The notes under the pieces were generated by a model. That model was not told where the DNA came from, ran no database searches, and was given only the letters and a program-made list of their open reading frames with translations. Below, in pieces: positions 27,595-36,143 of a stretch of DNA of 64,000 bases. The DNA is from Variovorax paradoxus EPS (GTDB lineage Bacteria > Pseudomonadota > Gammaproteobacteria > Burkholderiales > Burkholderiaceae_C): NCBI RefSeq assembly GCF_000184745.1, contig NC_014931.1, positions 1,984,001 through 2,048,000 on the forward strand, in the 5' to 3' direction. Made by a program: the position numbers and the translations under genes. Within the stretch, counting starts at the first letter, position 1. Each line of letters begins with the position of its first letter.

Positions 27595-27978
27595 TTGAGC
27601 GCCCTGCCCACAGCCACCGATTCCACCGACCCGGCCAGCGACGCGCTGTGGGTCGTCTGCCTGTGCGCCGAATGGTGCGGCACCTGCCGCGAGTACCGGC
27701 CGCTGTTCGAGCAGGTGGCGCGCGCGCATCCGCAGTTGCGCTTCGGCTGGGTCGACATCGAGGACCACGCCGACATCGCCGACGGCTTCGACGTGGAGAC
27801 CTTCCCCACGATGCTGGTCGCCGGTGCCGACGGCACGCGTTTCCTGGGCCCGCTGCTGCCGCATGCCGAAACGCTGTCGCGCATGCTCGGCGCCTTGCAG
27901 CCTCCGCAGCCATCGAGCCTCGATATCGATCTGCTGCTCGCCGTGCTGAACAAGAAGCCGGCGACCTTTTCGGTTTAA
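27595..27978 (+). CDS. thioredoxin family protein
   Basis: The 127-residue protein has a thioredoxin fold with the active site AEWCGTCREY (Cys28, Cys31) and the cis-proline motif ETFPTMLV. CGTC is an unusual dipeptide compared with CGPC of thioredoxin and suggests a different redox potential. No signal peptide is seen, so it is probably cytoplasmic. The start is a TTG, because no ATG or GTG precedes the domain. It is divergent from the DUF962 gene. Confidence 0.82.
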   Translation: MSALPTATDSTDPASDALWVVCLCAEWCGTCREYRPLFEQVARAHPQLRFGWVDIEDHADIADGFDVETFPTMLVAGADGTRFLGPLLPHAETLSRMLGALQPPQPSSLDIDLLLAVLNKKPATFSV

Positions 27979-27994
27979 CCGGCCCCTTCCTTCC

Positions 27995-28657
27995 ATGAAC
28001 ATCCTGATCTTCGGCGCCACCGGCATGGTGGGGCAGGGCGTGCTGCGCGAGTGCCTGCTGGCGCCTGACGTGGAGCGCGTCGTCGCGGTCGGGCGCAGTG
28101 CGACCGGGCAGCAGCATCCCAAGCTGCAGGACGTGGTTGTGAAGGACATGTACGACTATTCGGCCATCGAGCCGCAGTTGCAGGGCTTCGACGCCTGCTT
28201 CTTCTGCCTGGGCGTGTCGTCGGTCGGCATGAAGGAAGACGACTACCGCCGCGTCACCTACGACCTCACGATGGCCGCGGCCACCGTGCTCGCCCGGCTC
28301 AGCCCGGGCATGACCTTCACCTACGTGACGGGCGCCGGCACCGACAGCAGCGAGCGCGGCAGCAGCATGTGGGCACGGGTGAAGGGCGCGACCGAGAACG
28401 CCCTGCTGCGCCTGCCGTTCAAGGCGGCGTACATGTTCCGCCCCGGCGTGATCCAGCCGCTGCACGGCGCGCGCTCCAAGACGCCGCTGTACCACGGCAT
28501 CTACGTGGTGATCGCGCCGCTCCTGAGCCTCGCCTACCGGCGCTGGCCGGACAAGGTGACGACCACCGAGCAGATCGGCCTCGCCATGCTGGCCCTGGCC
28601 CGCAGCGGCGCGCCGAAGGTGGTGCTCGACCCGGCGGACATCAACGCGCTGCGTTGA
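27995..28657 (+). CDS. NAD(P)-binding epimerase/NmrA-like protein
   Basis: The 220-residue protein opens with MNILIFGATGMVGQGVL, a Rossmann nucleotide-binding motif, and keeps the short form of atypical SDRs (FFCLGVSSVGMKEDDYRRVTYD, then a Tyr-Val-Thr-Gly-Ala stretch). No classical YxxxK pair is evident, so it may sense nucleotides or act on an unknown ligand. It follows the thioredoxin gene by 16 bases. Confidence 0.82.
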   Translation: MNILIFGATGMVGQGVLRECLLAPDVERVVAVGRSATGQQHPKLQDVVVKDMYDYSAIEPQLQGFDACFFCLGVSSVGMKEDDYRRVTYDLTMAAATVLARLSPGMTFTYVTGAGTDSSERGSSMWARVKGATENALLRLPFKAAYMFRPGVIQPLHGARSKTPLYHGIYVVIAPLLSLAYRRWPDKVTTTEQIGLAMLALARSGAPKVVLDPADINALR

Positions 28658-28704
28658 CCGACTGACCCTCGCGACTGGCCGCGGACCCGCGTTCTTCCGT
28701 GCCC

Positions 28705-29733
28705 ATGTCCGCCCCCGCCTTGAGAGAGACTGCCTCCGGCATCTCGCGCCGGCTGCTTCTTTGCGGAGCCTCGAGCGCAGCGCTGGTGGCGCATTCAGCG
28801 GTGGCAGCCGCAGCTACAGCGGTAGCGCAGAACACCTGGCCGCAGAAGCCGATCCGCCTCGTCGTTCCCTTCGCGGCGGGCGGCGGCACGGACATCGTGG
28901 CACGGATGATCGGCCGCACCCTGTCGCAGCAGTTGGGCGAGCCCGTCGTGATCGACAACAAGCCCGGCGCCTCCACGCTCATCGGCACCGAGATGGCGGC
29001 CCGCGCAAGGCCCGACGGCTACACGCTGCTGCTGGCGGCCTCCACCAGCTACAGCGTGAATCCGGCACTGCGCGCCGCCCGCGCCTACAACCCGTCGCGC
29101 GACCTGGCGCCCATTGCCATCGTCGCGCGGGTACCGCTGGTGCTGTTCGCAGGCGGAACCGCGCCGTGGCACTCGCTTTCCGAGCTGGTGGGCGCGGCCA
29201 AGGCGCGCCCCGGGCAGATCCGCTATGCCACCTTCGGCAATGCCTCGGGCTCGCACCTCACCGGCGAACTGTTCGCGCTGGCCGCGGGCATCCGGCTACA
29301 GGACATCCCGTACCGGGGCAGCAGCCAGGCGATGGTGGCGGTGATCGGCGGGGAGGTCGACCTTGGCATCGACACCGTGGCCTCGGTCGCGCCGCACGCG
29401 CGTTCCGGCAAGGTGCGCGCGCTGGGCATCGTGGGCGCCGCGCGATCCGGTCTTTTGCCCGGCGTGCGCACGCTGGCGGAGCAGGGCTTGCCCGAGGCCA
29501 GCTTCGACGCCTGGTACGGCGTTGCCGCGCCCGCTCACACACCAGCGCCCGTGCTCGCGAGGCTCACGCGCGCCATGTCCGACACGCTGGCCAGCCCCGC
29601 ATTGCAGGCGCAACTGCGCGCGCAAGGCATCGAGCCGACGATGATCGGCCCGGCCGCCTTCCGGCAGCAGGTCGAAAGAGAGATTCCGCGCTACCGCGCG
29701 CTGGCGCACCGCGCGGGCATCGCGGTGGAGTAA
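28705..29733 (+). CDS. Bug/TctC family solute-binding protein
   Basis: The 342-residue protein starts MSAPALRETASGISRRLLLCG, with a signal that may use the Tat route (SRRLLL). The family core follows, WPQKPIRLVVPFAAGGGTDIVARM near residue 48. No tripartite membrane components are adjacent, so it is an orphan Bug protein of unknown ligand. A GTG six bases upstream is an alternative start. It converges on the hydrolase gene with a 6-base gap. Confidence 0.9.
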   Translation: MSAPALRETASGISRRLLLCGASSAALVAHSAVAAAATAVAQNTWPQKPIRLVVPFAAGGGTDIVARMIGRTLSQQLGEPVVIDNKPGASTLIGTEMAARARPDGYTLLLAASTSYSVNPALRAARAYNPSRDLAPIAIVARVPLVLFAGGTAPWHSLSELVGAAKARPGQIRYATFGNASGSHLTGELFALAAGIRLQDIPYRGSSQAMVAVIGGEVDLGIDTVASVAPHARSGKVRALGIVGAARSGLLPGVRTLAEQGLPEASFDAWYGVAAPAHTPAPVLARLTRAMSDTLASPALQAQLRAQGIEPTMIGPAAFRQQVEREIPRYRALAHRAGIAVE

Positions 29734-29739
29734 AGACGC

Positions 29740-30573
29740 TCAGGCGGCAGTGGCCGCCGTTGCGCTCACGAAGTCGCGCAGCGCGAACAGCGTCTCGTCC
29801 GGCGCCTCGCTCATCAGCGCATGGCCGGCACGCACCGTCACCACCTTGGCGTTGCGCGCCTTGCCCACCAGCGCCTTGGTGGCGCGCGGCGGCGTCATCT
29901 GGTCGGCATCGCCAAGCAGGAACAGCACCGGGCACTGCACCGCTTGCATCGCGGCTTCGCCGTTCGCGTAGTCGTTGCAGGCCTTGAAGCCGATGTGAAA
30001 CACGTTGTGGTTGCGGTTGCTCGCCAGCACGCGGCGCATCAGCGCGCGCGAGCTGCCGTAGAGCCAGGTGCCGGGGCCGAGCGACGAGGGCGGCGGCGCG
30101 AGCAGCGAATGCGAGAAGGTGTTGACCATCGCGATGGCGCGCTGCGGATCGTTCAGCGCACCGTCGAGCAGCGCGGGCGATACCACCATCGGATACGCCG
30201 TGCCGACCAGCGCCAAGTGCGTCACGCGATCAGGCGCGCGCAAGGCCGCTTCGAGCGCGATCAGCGAGCCGAAGCTGTGGCCGACCAGCGCGGCCTTCTG
30301 CACGCCGGCCGCGTCGAGCAGCGCGATGACGAACTGCGCCGCTTCTTCCACGCTCGCGGGCGGCGGGCCTTCGCTCTTGCAATGGCCCGGCAGGTCGACC
30401 GCGAGCACGTTCCATCCGTGGTTGGCGAACCAGCGGCTCTGCAGAATCCACACGCTGTGGTCGTTGAGCACGCCGTGGATGAACACGACCGTGGGCTTCG
30501 CCGCATCGAAGGGCTTGCCGCCGGTGTAGCAGTAGGTGGCGTGGCCGTTGACGGTGTAGTGCATGTCAGGCAC
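29740..30573 (-). CDS. alpha/beta hydrolase downstream of metY
   Basis: The 277-residue esterase-type hydrolase shows VVFIHGVLNDHSVW, the nucleophile elbow GHSFGS, an acid in LGDADQM and the catalytic His in RAGHALMSE. It is not MetX-like, as it lacks the homoserine acetyltransferase pattern. Its start lies 8 bases inside the metY gene, so the two are coupled, but the substrate is unknown. The ATG at 30573 gives MPDMHYTVNGH. Confidence 0.85.
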   Translation of the reverse strand: MPDMHYTVNGHATYCYTGGKPFDAAKPTVVFIHGVLNDHSVWILQSRWFANHGWNVLAVDLPGHCKSEGPPPASVEEAAQFVIALLDAAGVQKAALVGHSFGSLIALEAALRAPDRVTHLALVGTAYPMVVSPALLDGALNDPQRAIAMVNTFSHSLLAPPPSSLGPGTWLYGSSRALMRRVLASNRNHNVFHIGFKACNDYANGEAAMQAVQCPVLFLLGDADQMTPPRATKALVGKARNAKVVTVRAGHALMSEAPDETLFALRDFVSATAATAA

Positions 30574-31876
30574 TTGCCTTTTCCGCGGCCTTGAGGGCGC
30601 GCTTCAGGTCGTCGATCAGGTCGGCCGGGTCTTCCAGGCCGATCGACAGGCGGATCGTCCCCTGCGAAATGCCGGCGCCCGCGAGTGCTTCATCGGTCAT
30701 GCGGAAGTGCGTGGTGCTCGCCGGATGGATCACCAGGCTGCGGCAGTCGCCCACGTTGGCCAGGTGGCTGAAGAGCTTGAGCGTCTCGATGAAGGCCTTG
30801 CCCTGCGTGCGGCTGCCCTTGATGTCGAAGCTGAACACTGCACCCGCGCCGCGCGCGCCGTGGCGCAGCAGCTTTTGCGCGAGCGCATGGCTCGGGTGCG
30901 ATTCGATCAGCGGATGCCCCACGCGCGAGACGAAGGGGTGCGTCGCGAGGAACTCGACCACCTTCTGCGTGTTGTCGATGTGCCGCTCCATGCGCAGCGG
31001 CAGTGTCTCGATGCCCTGCAGGATGAGCCATGCGGTGTGCGGGCTCATCGAGGCGCCGAAGTCGCGCAGGCCCTCGCGGCGGGCGCGCAGCAGGAAGGCG
31101 CCGACGGTGCTCTCCTCGCTGAAGACCATGTTGTGGAAGCCGTCGTAGGCCTGCGTGAGTTCGGCGAACTTGCCCGACTTCTCCCAGTCGAAACTGCCGC
31201 CATCGACCACGATCCCGCCGATCACAGTGCCGTGGCCCGAGAGGAACTTGGTCGCCGAGTGATAGACCAGGTCGGCGCCCCAGTCGAAGGGCTTGATGAG
31301 GTAGGGCGAGGTGAGGGTGGAATCGACCAGCAGCGGCACGCCGGCTTCGTGGGCGATGTCGCTCACGGCCGGAATATCGAGCACGTCCAGGCCCGGGTTT
31401 CCCACGGTCTCGCCGAAGAAGAGCTTGGTCTCGGGGCGCACCGCGGCGCGCCAGCCATCGAGGTCGCCGGGCTTCACGAAGGTGGTTTCGATGCCGAAGC
31501 GGCGCATCGTGTAGTGCAGCAGGTTCTGCGAGCCGCCGTAGAGCGCGGTGCTCGCGACGATGTGCGAGCCCGCGCCCATCAGCGTGGCGATCGACAGGTG
31601 CAGTGCCGCCTGGCCGCTCGCGGTGGCGATGGCGCCGATGCCGCCTTCCAGCGCCGACACCCGCTGCTCCAGCACCGCGTTGGTCGGGTTGCTGATGCGC
31701 GAATACACATGGCCCGCGCGCTCCAGGTTGAAGAGCGCGGCCGCGTGGTCGCTGGACTCGAAGACGAAGGAGGTGGTCAGGTGGATCGGCACCGCCCGCG
31801 CGCCGGTAGCGGGGTCGGGCGAGGCGCCGGCGTGCAGCGCGAGGGTGTCGAAACCGGGGTCGGAATAACCGGGCAT
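30566..31876 (-). CDS. metY: O-acetylhomoserine/O-succinylhomoserine sulfhydrylase
   Basis: The 436-residue PLP enzyme of the Cys/Met metabolism family makes homocysteine from an activated homoserine and sulfide. It opens GFDTLALHAG, has RISNPTNAVLE near residue 60, the PLP lysine Lys210 in HSATKFLSGHG and the SIGLEDPADLIDDL end. The length fits O-acetylhomoserine sulfhydrylase (about 430) rather than the shorter MetB/MetZ enzymes. It overlaps a hydrolase gene by 8 bases. Confidence 0.92.
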   Translation of the reverse strand: MPGYSDPGFDTLALHAGASPDPATGARAVPIHLTTSFVFESSDHAAALFNLERAGHVYSRISNPTNAVLEQRVSALEGGIGAIATASGQAALHLSIATLMGAGSHIVASTALYGGSQNLLHYTMRRFGIETTFVKPGDLDGWRAAVRPETKLFFGETVGNPGLDVLDIPAVSDIAHEAGVPLLVDSTLTSPYLIKPFDWGADLVYHSATKFLSGHGTVIGGIVVDGGSFDWEKSGKFAELTQAYDGFHNMVFSEESTVGAFLLRARREGLRDFGASMSPHTAWLILQGIETLPLRMERHIDNTQKVVEFLATHPFVSRVGHPLIESHPSHALAQKLLRHGARGAGAVFSFDIKGSRTQGKAFIETLKLFSHLANVGDCRSLVIHPASTTHFRMTDEALAGAGISQGTIRLSIGLEDPADLIDDLKRALKAAEKASA

Positions 31877-32027
31877 GAGGGCCTTTCTGTTGTCTCTCGC
31901 AAAGCCCCGTTACGTCTGCAAAGCATGCGTGGGCGACAGGGGCGTTCAGGTCGGCGTCGATTGTGGGCTATATTCAAATCGGCACCCCGCCCAGCAAGAG
32001 AGTTCGAGAGTCCGAGAGGAGCACACG

Positions 32028-32483
32028 ATGAAAGTCAGCGACATCCTTCGCGTCAAGGGCAACACGCTCTTCACCATCACGCCAGACGACCTGCTGGCAG
32101 AAGCCGCCACCACCATGGCGGAAAAGGACATCGGCTCCCTGGTGGTCATGGAACACGGTGACCTGGTCGGCATGCTCACCTTCCGCGAGGTGATCGTGGC
32201 CATCGTCAACAACGGCGGCCAGGTCGGGACCACGCTGGTGCGCAAGGCGATGGACGATGCCCCCGTCACCTGCACCCTGGAAACCGACCTCGACGAAATC
32301 CGCCGCATCATGCTGGAGCGCCACGCGCGCTACATGCCCGTGATGGACAAGCGCATGCTGATGGGCGTGATCAGCTTCTACGACGTGGCCAAGGCCGTGG
32401 TGGACAGCCAGAATTTCGAGAACAAGATGCTCAAGGCCTACATCCGCGACTGGCCTGCGGAAGACGAGAGCAAGACCGGCTGA
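32028..32483 (+). CDS. CBS-domain pair protein
   Basis: The 151-residue protein is almost wholly two CBS domains (residues 1 to 60 and 75 to 135), with the typical LLAEAATTMAEKDIGSLVVME and HARYMPVMDKRMLMGVISFYDV patterns. Stand-alone CBS pairs bind adenine nucleotides and regulate partners that cannot be named here. GAGAGGAGCACACG supplies a good Shine-Dalgarno. It is divergent from metY across 151 bases, which hold an AT-rich patch (GGGCTATATTC) that could be a -10 box. Confidence 0.88.
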   Translation: MKVSDILRVKGNTLFTITPDDLLAEAATTMAEKDIGSLVVMEHGDLVGMLTFREVIVAIVNNGGQVGTTLVRKAMDDAPVTCTLETDLDEIRRIMLERHARYMPVMDKRMLMGVISFYDVAKAVVDSQNFENKMLKAYIRDWPAEDESKTG

Positions 32484-32507
32484 TCTGCCGACCTGCAGCA
32501 GGCGGCA

Positions 32508-33497
32508 TCACTCTTTGATGTTGGCGGTCTGCACGATCTTCTGATTGCGGGCGTATTCAGCCTGCACGAACTTCCCGAACGATTCCGGCGTGCCGCTCCC
32601 CGGCAGCGCGCCTTGCTCCATCAGCTTGGAGCGCACCCCTTCCTCCTGCAGCACCGCATTGAGTTCCTGGTTGATCTGCGCAACCACGGCAGGCGGCGTC
32701 TTGGCGGGCGCGAAGATGCCCGTCCAGCTCACCATGTCGAAGCCCTTGAGGCCCGGCATTTCGTCGAAGGTGGGCACGCCGGGCAGCGCGGCCAGGCGCT
32801 TGTTGCTGGTGATGCCCAGCGCCTTCAGGCGCTTGCCGTTCACATGCGGAATGGCGCTGGTGCTCACCAGCATCGCAAGGTCGACCTGGTTGCCGATCAC
32901 GTCGGTGGCGATCTGCGCGCCGCCGCGATACGGCACGTGCGTGACGAAGATGCCGCTGCGTTCCTTGAGCAGTTCCGTCGCCAGCTGCAGCACGGTGCCC
33001 ACGCCCGAGGTCGCGTAGTTGTACTGGCCGGGCTTGGCCTTGGCGAGCTTCACGAAGTCGGCGAAGGTCTGCGCCTCGAGGCCGGGCCGCGCGACCAGCA
33101 CCATCGGCGCGGTGTTGAGCAGGCCCACTGGCGCCAAGTCCTTCAGCGGGTCGAAGCGGAACGCCGTCGGATTCACCAGCTTGCCGATGGCGATCGCGCT
33201 GTCGGGCCCGACCACCAGCGTGTAGCCATCGGACGCCGCATTCACCGCCTTGGCCACGCCGATGGCGCCGCCCGCACCGCTCACGTTGTCGATCACGACC
33301 GATTGCTTGAGCCGCTCGCCAAGACGCTGCGCGACGAGGCGCGCGTTGACGTCCACGCTGCCGCCGGCCGTGTACGGAACGATCAGCGTGATGGGCTTGG
33401 CGGTCGGCCATGCCTGCGCGAGCGCGGCGGTGGGCAATGCAGCGCAGAGCGCGGCGGCAAGCAGAAGTCGGCGGGGCGTGTTCATGGCGTGGTTCAT
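32508..33497 (-). CDS. Bug/TctC family solute-binding protein coupled to adenosine deaminase
   Basis: The 329-residue protein has a signal ending TAALAQ and the core AWPTAKPITLIVPYTAGGSVDVNAR. The start at 33497 (MNHAMNTPRR) is chosen because its ATG overlaps the stop of the deaminase gene as ATGA; an ATG at 33485 is also possible. Coupling to a nucleoside deaminase suggests a ligand tied to purine salvage or breakdown, though Bug proteins normally bind carboxylates. It converges on the CBS gene. Confidence 0.9.
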   Translation of the reverse strand: MNHAMNTPRRLLLAAALCAALPTAALAQAWPTAKPITLIVPYTAGGSVDVNARLVAQRLGERLKQSVVIDNVSGAGGAIGVAKAVNAASDGYTLVVGPDSAIAIGKLVNPTAFRFDPLKDLAPVGLLNTAPMVLVARPGLEAQTFADFVKLAKAKPGQYNYATSGVGTVLQLATELLKERSGIFVTHVPYRGGAQIATDVIGNQVDLAMLVSTSAIPHVNGKRLKALGITSNKRLAALPGVPTFDEMPGLKGFDMVSWTGIFAPAKTPPAVVAQINQELNAVLQEEGVRSKLMEQGALPGSGTPESFGKFVQAEYARNQKIVQTANIKE

Positions 33498-34585
33498 TCG
33501 AAGGTGGAGGGCGTCGGTTCGGTGTCGAGGCGGGCGCGCAGCGTGTCGAACGCCTCGCTCCACTGCGTGCGCCATGCGCGGCGTTGGGCGTCGTCGATCC
33601 ATGCGCCATCGAGGCCGTTGTGCATGAAGCCGCGCAGGTTGTCCAGGCCGAAGCCGAAGTCGCGCACCATCATCAGCCAGGCCCCGGTGGGCGTGACCTT
33701 GTGCAGCGTCGGATCGTCGGTGTTGGGGTGGATGCGCAGGCCGAGGCCGGGCATGCGGCGGATCGGATGGTCGATGGCCCAGCGCTCGGGCGGCAGGGTG
33801 CGCAGGTAGTACGAGTTGGTCGGCACCACGGTGAAGAGCACGCCGCGCTCGGCGCATTCGCGCGCGAAATCCGGCTGGTCGACCACCGTGTAGCCGTGGT
33901 CGATGCGGTCGACCTGCAGCACATCGAGCGCGGTGCGCACGTTGGTCCAGGGCATGCCGAATTCGCCGGCATGCGCGGTGGTCTTGAGGCCCGCCTTCTT
34001 CGCCGCGGCATAGGCCTGCGTGAACAGTTCCGGCGGCCGGTCGACCTCGCGGTAGTCAATGCCGATGCCGATTACTTCGTCGCAGCGGTGCGCCACGATC
34101 CACTCGACCATCTCCACCGCTGCCTCGGGGCTGGCCTCGCGGTCGATGGCGGCGATGAGCCGGCCGGTGATGCCGAACTCCTGCTGCGCATCCTGTATGG
34201 CGCGCACGATCGCGGCCTGCGCCATCGCATACGGAATGCCCGAGCCGTGCACCGTGCCGGTCGGGTTCCAGAAGAATTCGGCGTAGCGCACGTTGTGCGA
34301 GGCGGCGTCCTGCAGGTATTCGAGCGTGAGCTGGTAGAGGTCGCCCGGGCTGCGCACCAGCTGCGCATCGAGCGCGCGCAGCACGCGCAATACGCCGACC
34401 GGTTTTTCGCCGCGCGTGTAGAAGCCCTCGATCTCGTCGGCCGCCAGCGGCGCCCCGGCGCGCAGGTTCAGTTGCTTGAAGGTCTCGTGTCGCACCGTGC
34501 CGAACAGATGGCAGTGCAGCTCGACCTTGGGAATCGCGCGGAGGAACGATTCCAGGGTGAACGCAGGCGGGATGGGGCTGGTCAT
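33494..34585 (-). CDS. adenosine deaminase family protein
   Basis: The 363-residue metal-dependent amidohydrolase deaminates adenosine or a close analogue. It shows the zinc motif KVELHCHLFGT near residue 20, the HAGEFG motif, the catalytic RIDHGYTV His, and the late NTDDPTLHK metal Asp pair. The first motif reads HCHLFG rather than HLHLDG, so specificity may differ from standard adenosine deaminase. It is read with a Bug protein and is divergent from a LysR gene. Confidence 0.85.
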   Translation of the reverse strand: MTSPIPPAFTLESFLRAIPKVELHCHLFGTVRHETFKQLNLRAGAPLAADEIEGFYTRGEKPVGVLRVLRALDAQLVRSPGDLYQLTLEYLQDAASHNVRYAEFFWNPTGTVHGSGIPYAMAQAAIVRAIQDAQQEFGITGRLIAAIDREASPEAAVEMVEWIVAHRCDEVIGIGIDYREVDRPPELFTQAYAAAKKAGLKTTAHAGEFGMPWTNVRTALDVLQVDRIDHGYTVVDQPDFARECAERGVLFTVVPTNSYYLRTLPPERWAIDHPIRRMPGLGLRIHPNTDDPTLHKVTPTGAWLMMVRDFGFGLDNLRGFMHNGLDGAWIDDAQRRAWRTQWSEAFDTLRARLDTEPTPSTFE

Positions 34586-34639
34586 GCTGACCAGTCTAGG
34601 GAGCGGAGGCTTATAGGGAAAATTTTGAATTTCTATAAT

Positions 34640-34656
34640 TTGATTCACTGAATCAA
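34640..34656. promoter_or_regulatory. palindrome in the divergent add/LysR promoter
   Basis: TTGATTC-ACT-GAATCAA is a perfect dyad with 7-base arms and a 3-base spacer. It lies in an AT-rich 95-base gap between the deaminase and LysR genes, unlike the GC-rich surroundings. Its position, 24 bases from the LysR ATG and 54 from the deaminase ATG, fits an operator bound by that LysR protein. Confidence 0.5.
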
Positions 34657-34680
34657 TAACCATCGGTGATTGGAGATGCC

Positions 34681-35652
34681 ATGGCCGCCTTGCCCCTGCG
34701 CGCACTCACGCTGCGCCAGCTGCAGTTCTTCTCGGTGCTGGTGGAAGAGGGCCAATTCGGCCGCGCGGCGCGGCGACTGGCCATCACGCAACCCGCGCTC
34801 AGCAATGCCATCAAGCAGATGGAAAAGCTGCTCGGCGCCGAACTGCTCACCCGCTCCACCCACCGCCTCGAACTCACGCCCGTGGGCGCCGAGGTGTTGG
34901 CGCGCACGGACTTTCTCGTCAACACCTTCGAGGTGGCGCTGCGCGACATCGAGAGCACCGTGCAGCGCGGCCGCGCCTTCGTGCGCGTTGGCGTGATTCC
35001 CTCGGCCAGCGCGCGCGTTGCCGCGGCGGTCAGCGAATTCCTCCAGCAGGATGGGCAGCGCGAGGTCGAACTGGCCTGGCGCGACGCACCCTCGACCACC
35101 TTGCTGGCCGAGCTGCGCAGCGGCCAGCTCGACATGGCGGTGGCCGCCATCACCGAGCCGCCGAACGGCCTGACCTGCATCGACCTGTTCCGCGATCCGC
35201 TGGTGCTGGTGGTGCGGCGCGACCATCCGCTGGCCGCGGCCGGCGACGCGAACTGGGAGGCCATCGGCAAGGAGCGCCTCGTGCTGTTCGAAAGCGGCAG
35301 CATGCCGGCGCTGGGCAACCCAGCGCGCGCGCAGTTCGCGCAGGGCGCCGAGCCCTATCGCGTGAGCTATTCCGAGACGCTCTACGCGCTGGTGCGCAGC
35401 GGCCAGGCGCTGGGGCTGATGCCGCGGCTGTACACCGCGTCGCTGCGCGACCCCGAGCTCGCGGTGGTGCCGCTGCTGAAGCCGCGCATCGAGCGTCGCG
35501 TGGTGCTGGCCTACCTGCCGGGGCCGATGCGCAACGTTGTGGCGCAGGAGCTCATCGCATTACTGCGTAACCGATTGCCCCAGGCGGAGGAGCCCAGATC
35601 GCGCCGCGTAACGCGTGGACACCCGCTCGACGCCATCCGCAGGCGTCGCTAA
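34681..35652 (+). CDS. LysR family regulator divergent from adenosine deaminase
   Basis: The 323-residue protein has a LysR helix-turn-helix (LRQLQFFSVLVEEGQFGRAARR, then ITQPALSNAIKQMEKLLG) and the effector domain with the VGVIPSASARV opening. The ATG at 34681 follows GGAG at 34672 and is preferred over an upstream GTG. It most likely controls the deaminase/Bug operon. The C-terminus is Arg-rich and unusual for the family. Confidence 0.9.
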   Translation: MAALPLRALTLRQLQFFSVLVEEGQFGRAARRLAITQPALSNAIKQMEKLLGAELLTRSTHRLELTPVGAEVLARTDFLVNTFEVALRDIESTVQRGRAFVRVGVIPSASARVAAAVSEFLQQDGQREVELAWRDAPSTTLLAELRSGQLDMAVAAITEPPNGLTCIDLFRDPLVLVVRRDHPLAAAGDANWEAIGKERLVLFESGSMPALGNPARAQFAQGAEPYRVSYSETLYALVRSGQALGLMPRLYTASLRDPELAVVPLLKPRIERRVVLAYLPGPMRNVVAQELIALLRNRLPQAEEPRSRRVTRGHPLDAIRRRR

Positions 35653-35664
35653 GATGCGCCGGTC

Positions 35665-36015
35665 ATGCCACGCTCGCTCGTCGCCGCCGTCTTCGCGGTC
35701 CTCCTTTGCTGCCACGGCCTCGTCGTGTTCGCGCAGGGGCTGGTCGACGCGGCGAACCAGCGCGACGAGGTGGCGCACGTGCTCTTTGCCGACGCAACCG
35801 CGGCGGCCGATTCGGCGGGCACGGCCGGTGCCACCCAGCCCGCGGACGACGCGGACCTGGACATCGGCCACAGCATCGAAGCGCCCTTCGTCGAGCACCT
35901 GTTCGGCTTCACGCCGCTGCCGGCATCGCAGCCGGAATTCGCGCCGGCGTTCTTCTCGCTGACCTTCCTCGAGCGGCCGACGCGGCCGCCCCAGCCGCTC
36001 TCTTCCTGCGCGTAG
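35665..36015 (+). CDS. small secreted hypothetical protein
   Basis: The 116-residue product has a signal peptide (MPRSLVAAVFAVLLCCHGLVVFAQ). After it comes a short acidic Ala/Asp-rich stretch and a C-terminal part with Phe and Pro (VEHLFGFTPLP, PEFAPAFFSLTFLERP). I do not recognise a family. It stands alone between the LysR gene and the beta-hydroxylase gene, 12 bases after the former. The 128-base gap after it holds a small GGGCC-TTC-GGCCT-type hairpin and no clear terminator. Confidence 0.5.
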   Translation: MPRSLVAAVFAVLLCCHGLVVFAQGLVDAANQRDEVAHVLFADATAAADSAGTAGATQPADDADLDIGHSIEAPFVEHLFGFTPLPASQPEFAPAFFSLTFLERPTRPPQPLSSCA

Positions 36016-36143
36016 GTCCGGGCCTTCGGCCTGTCGACCGCCGCGCTTGTGCGCGCGGCCTTGCCTCATCGTCTATGCAAGCGCCTGCGCGATCCGCGCC
36101 ATCCGTTCGCGATGGCACCCAAAAAGAGGAACGAGGAGAAGAC

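Noticed and set aside
32484..32507. Possible hairpin TGCC...GGCA between the CBS and Bug genes
   Set aside because: Pairing is broken by mismatches and there is no T tract, so I do not call it a terminator.
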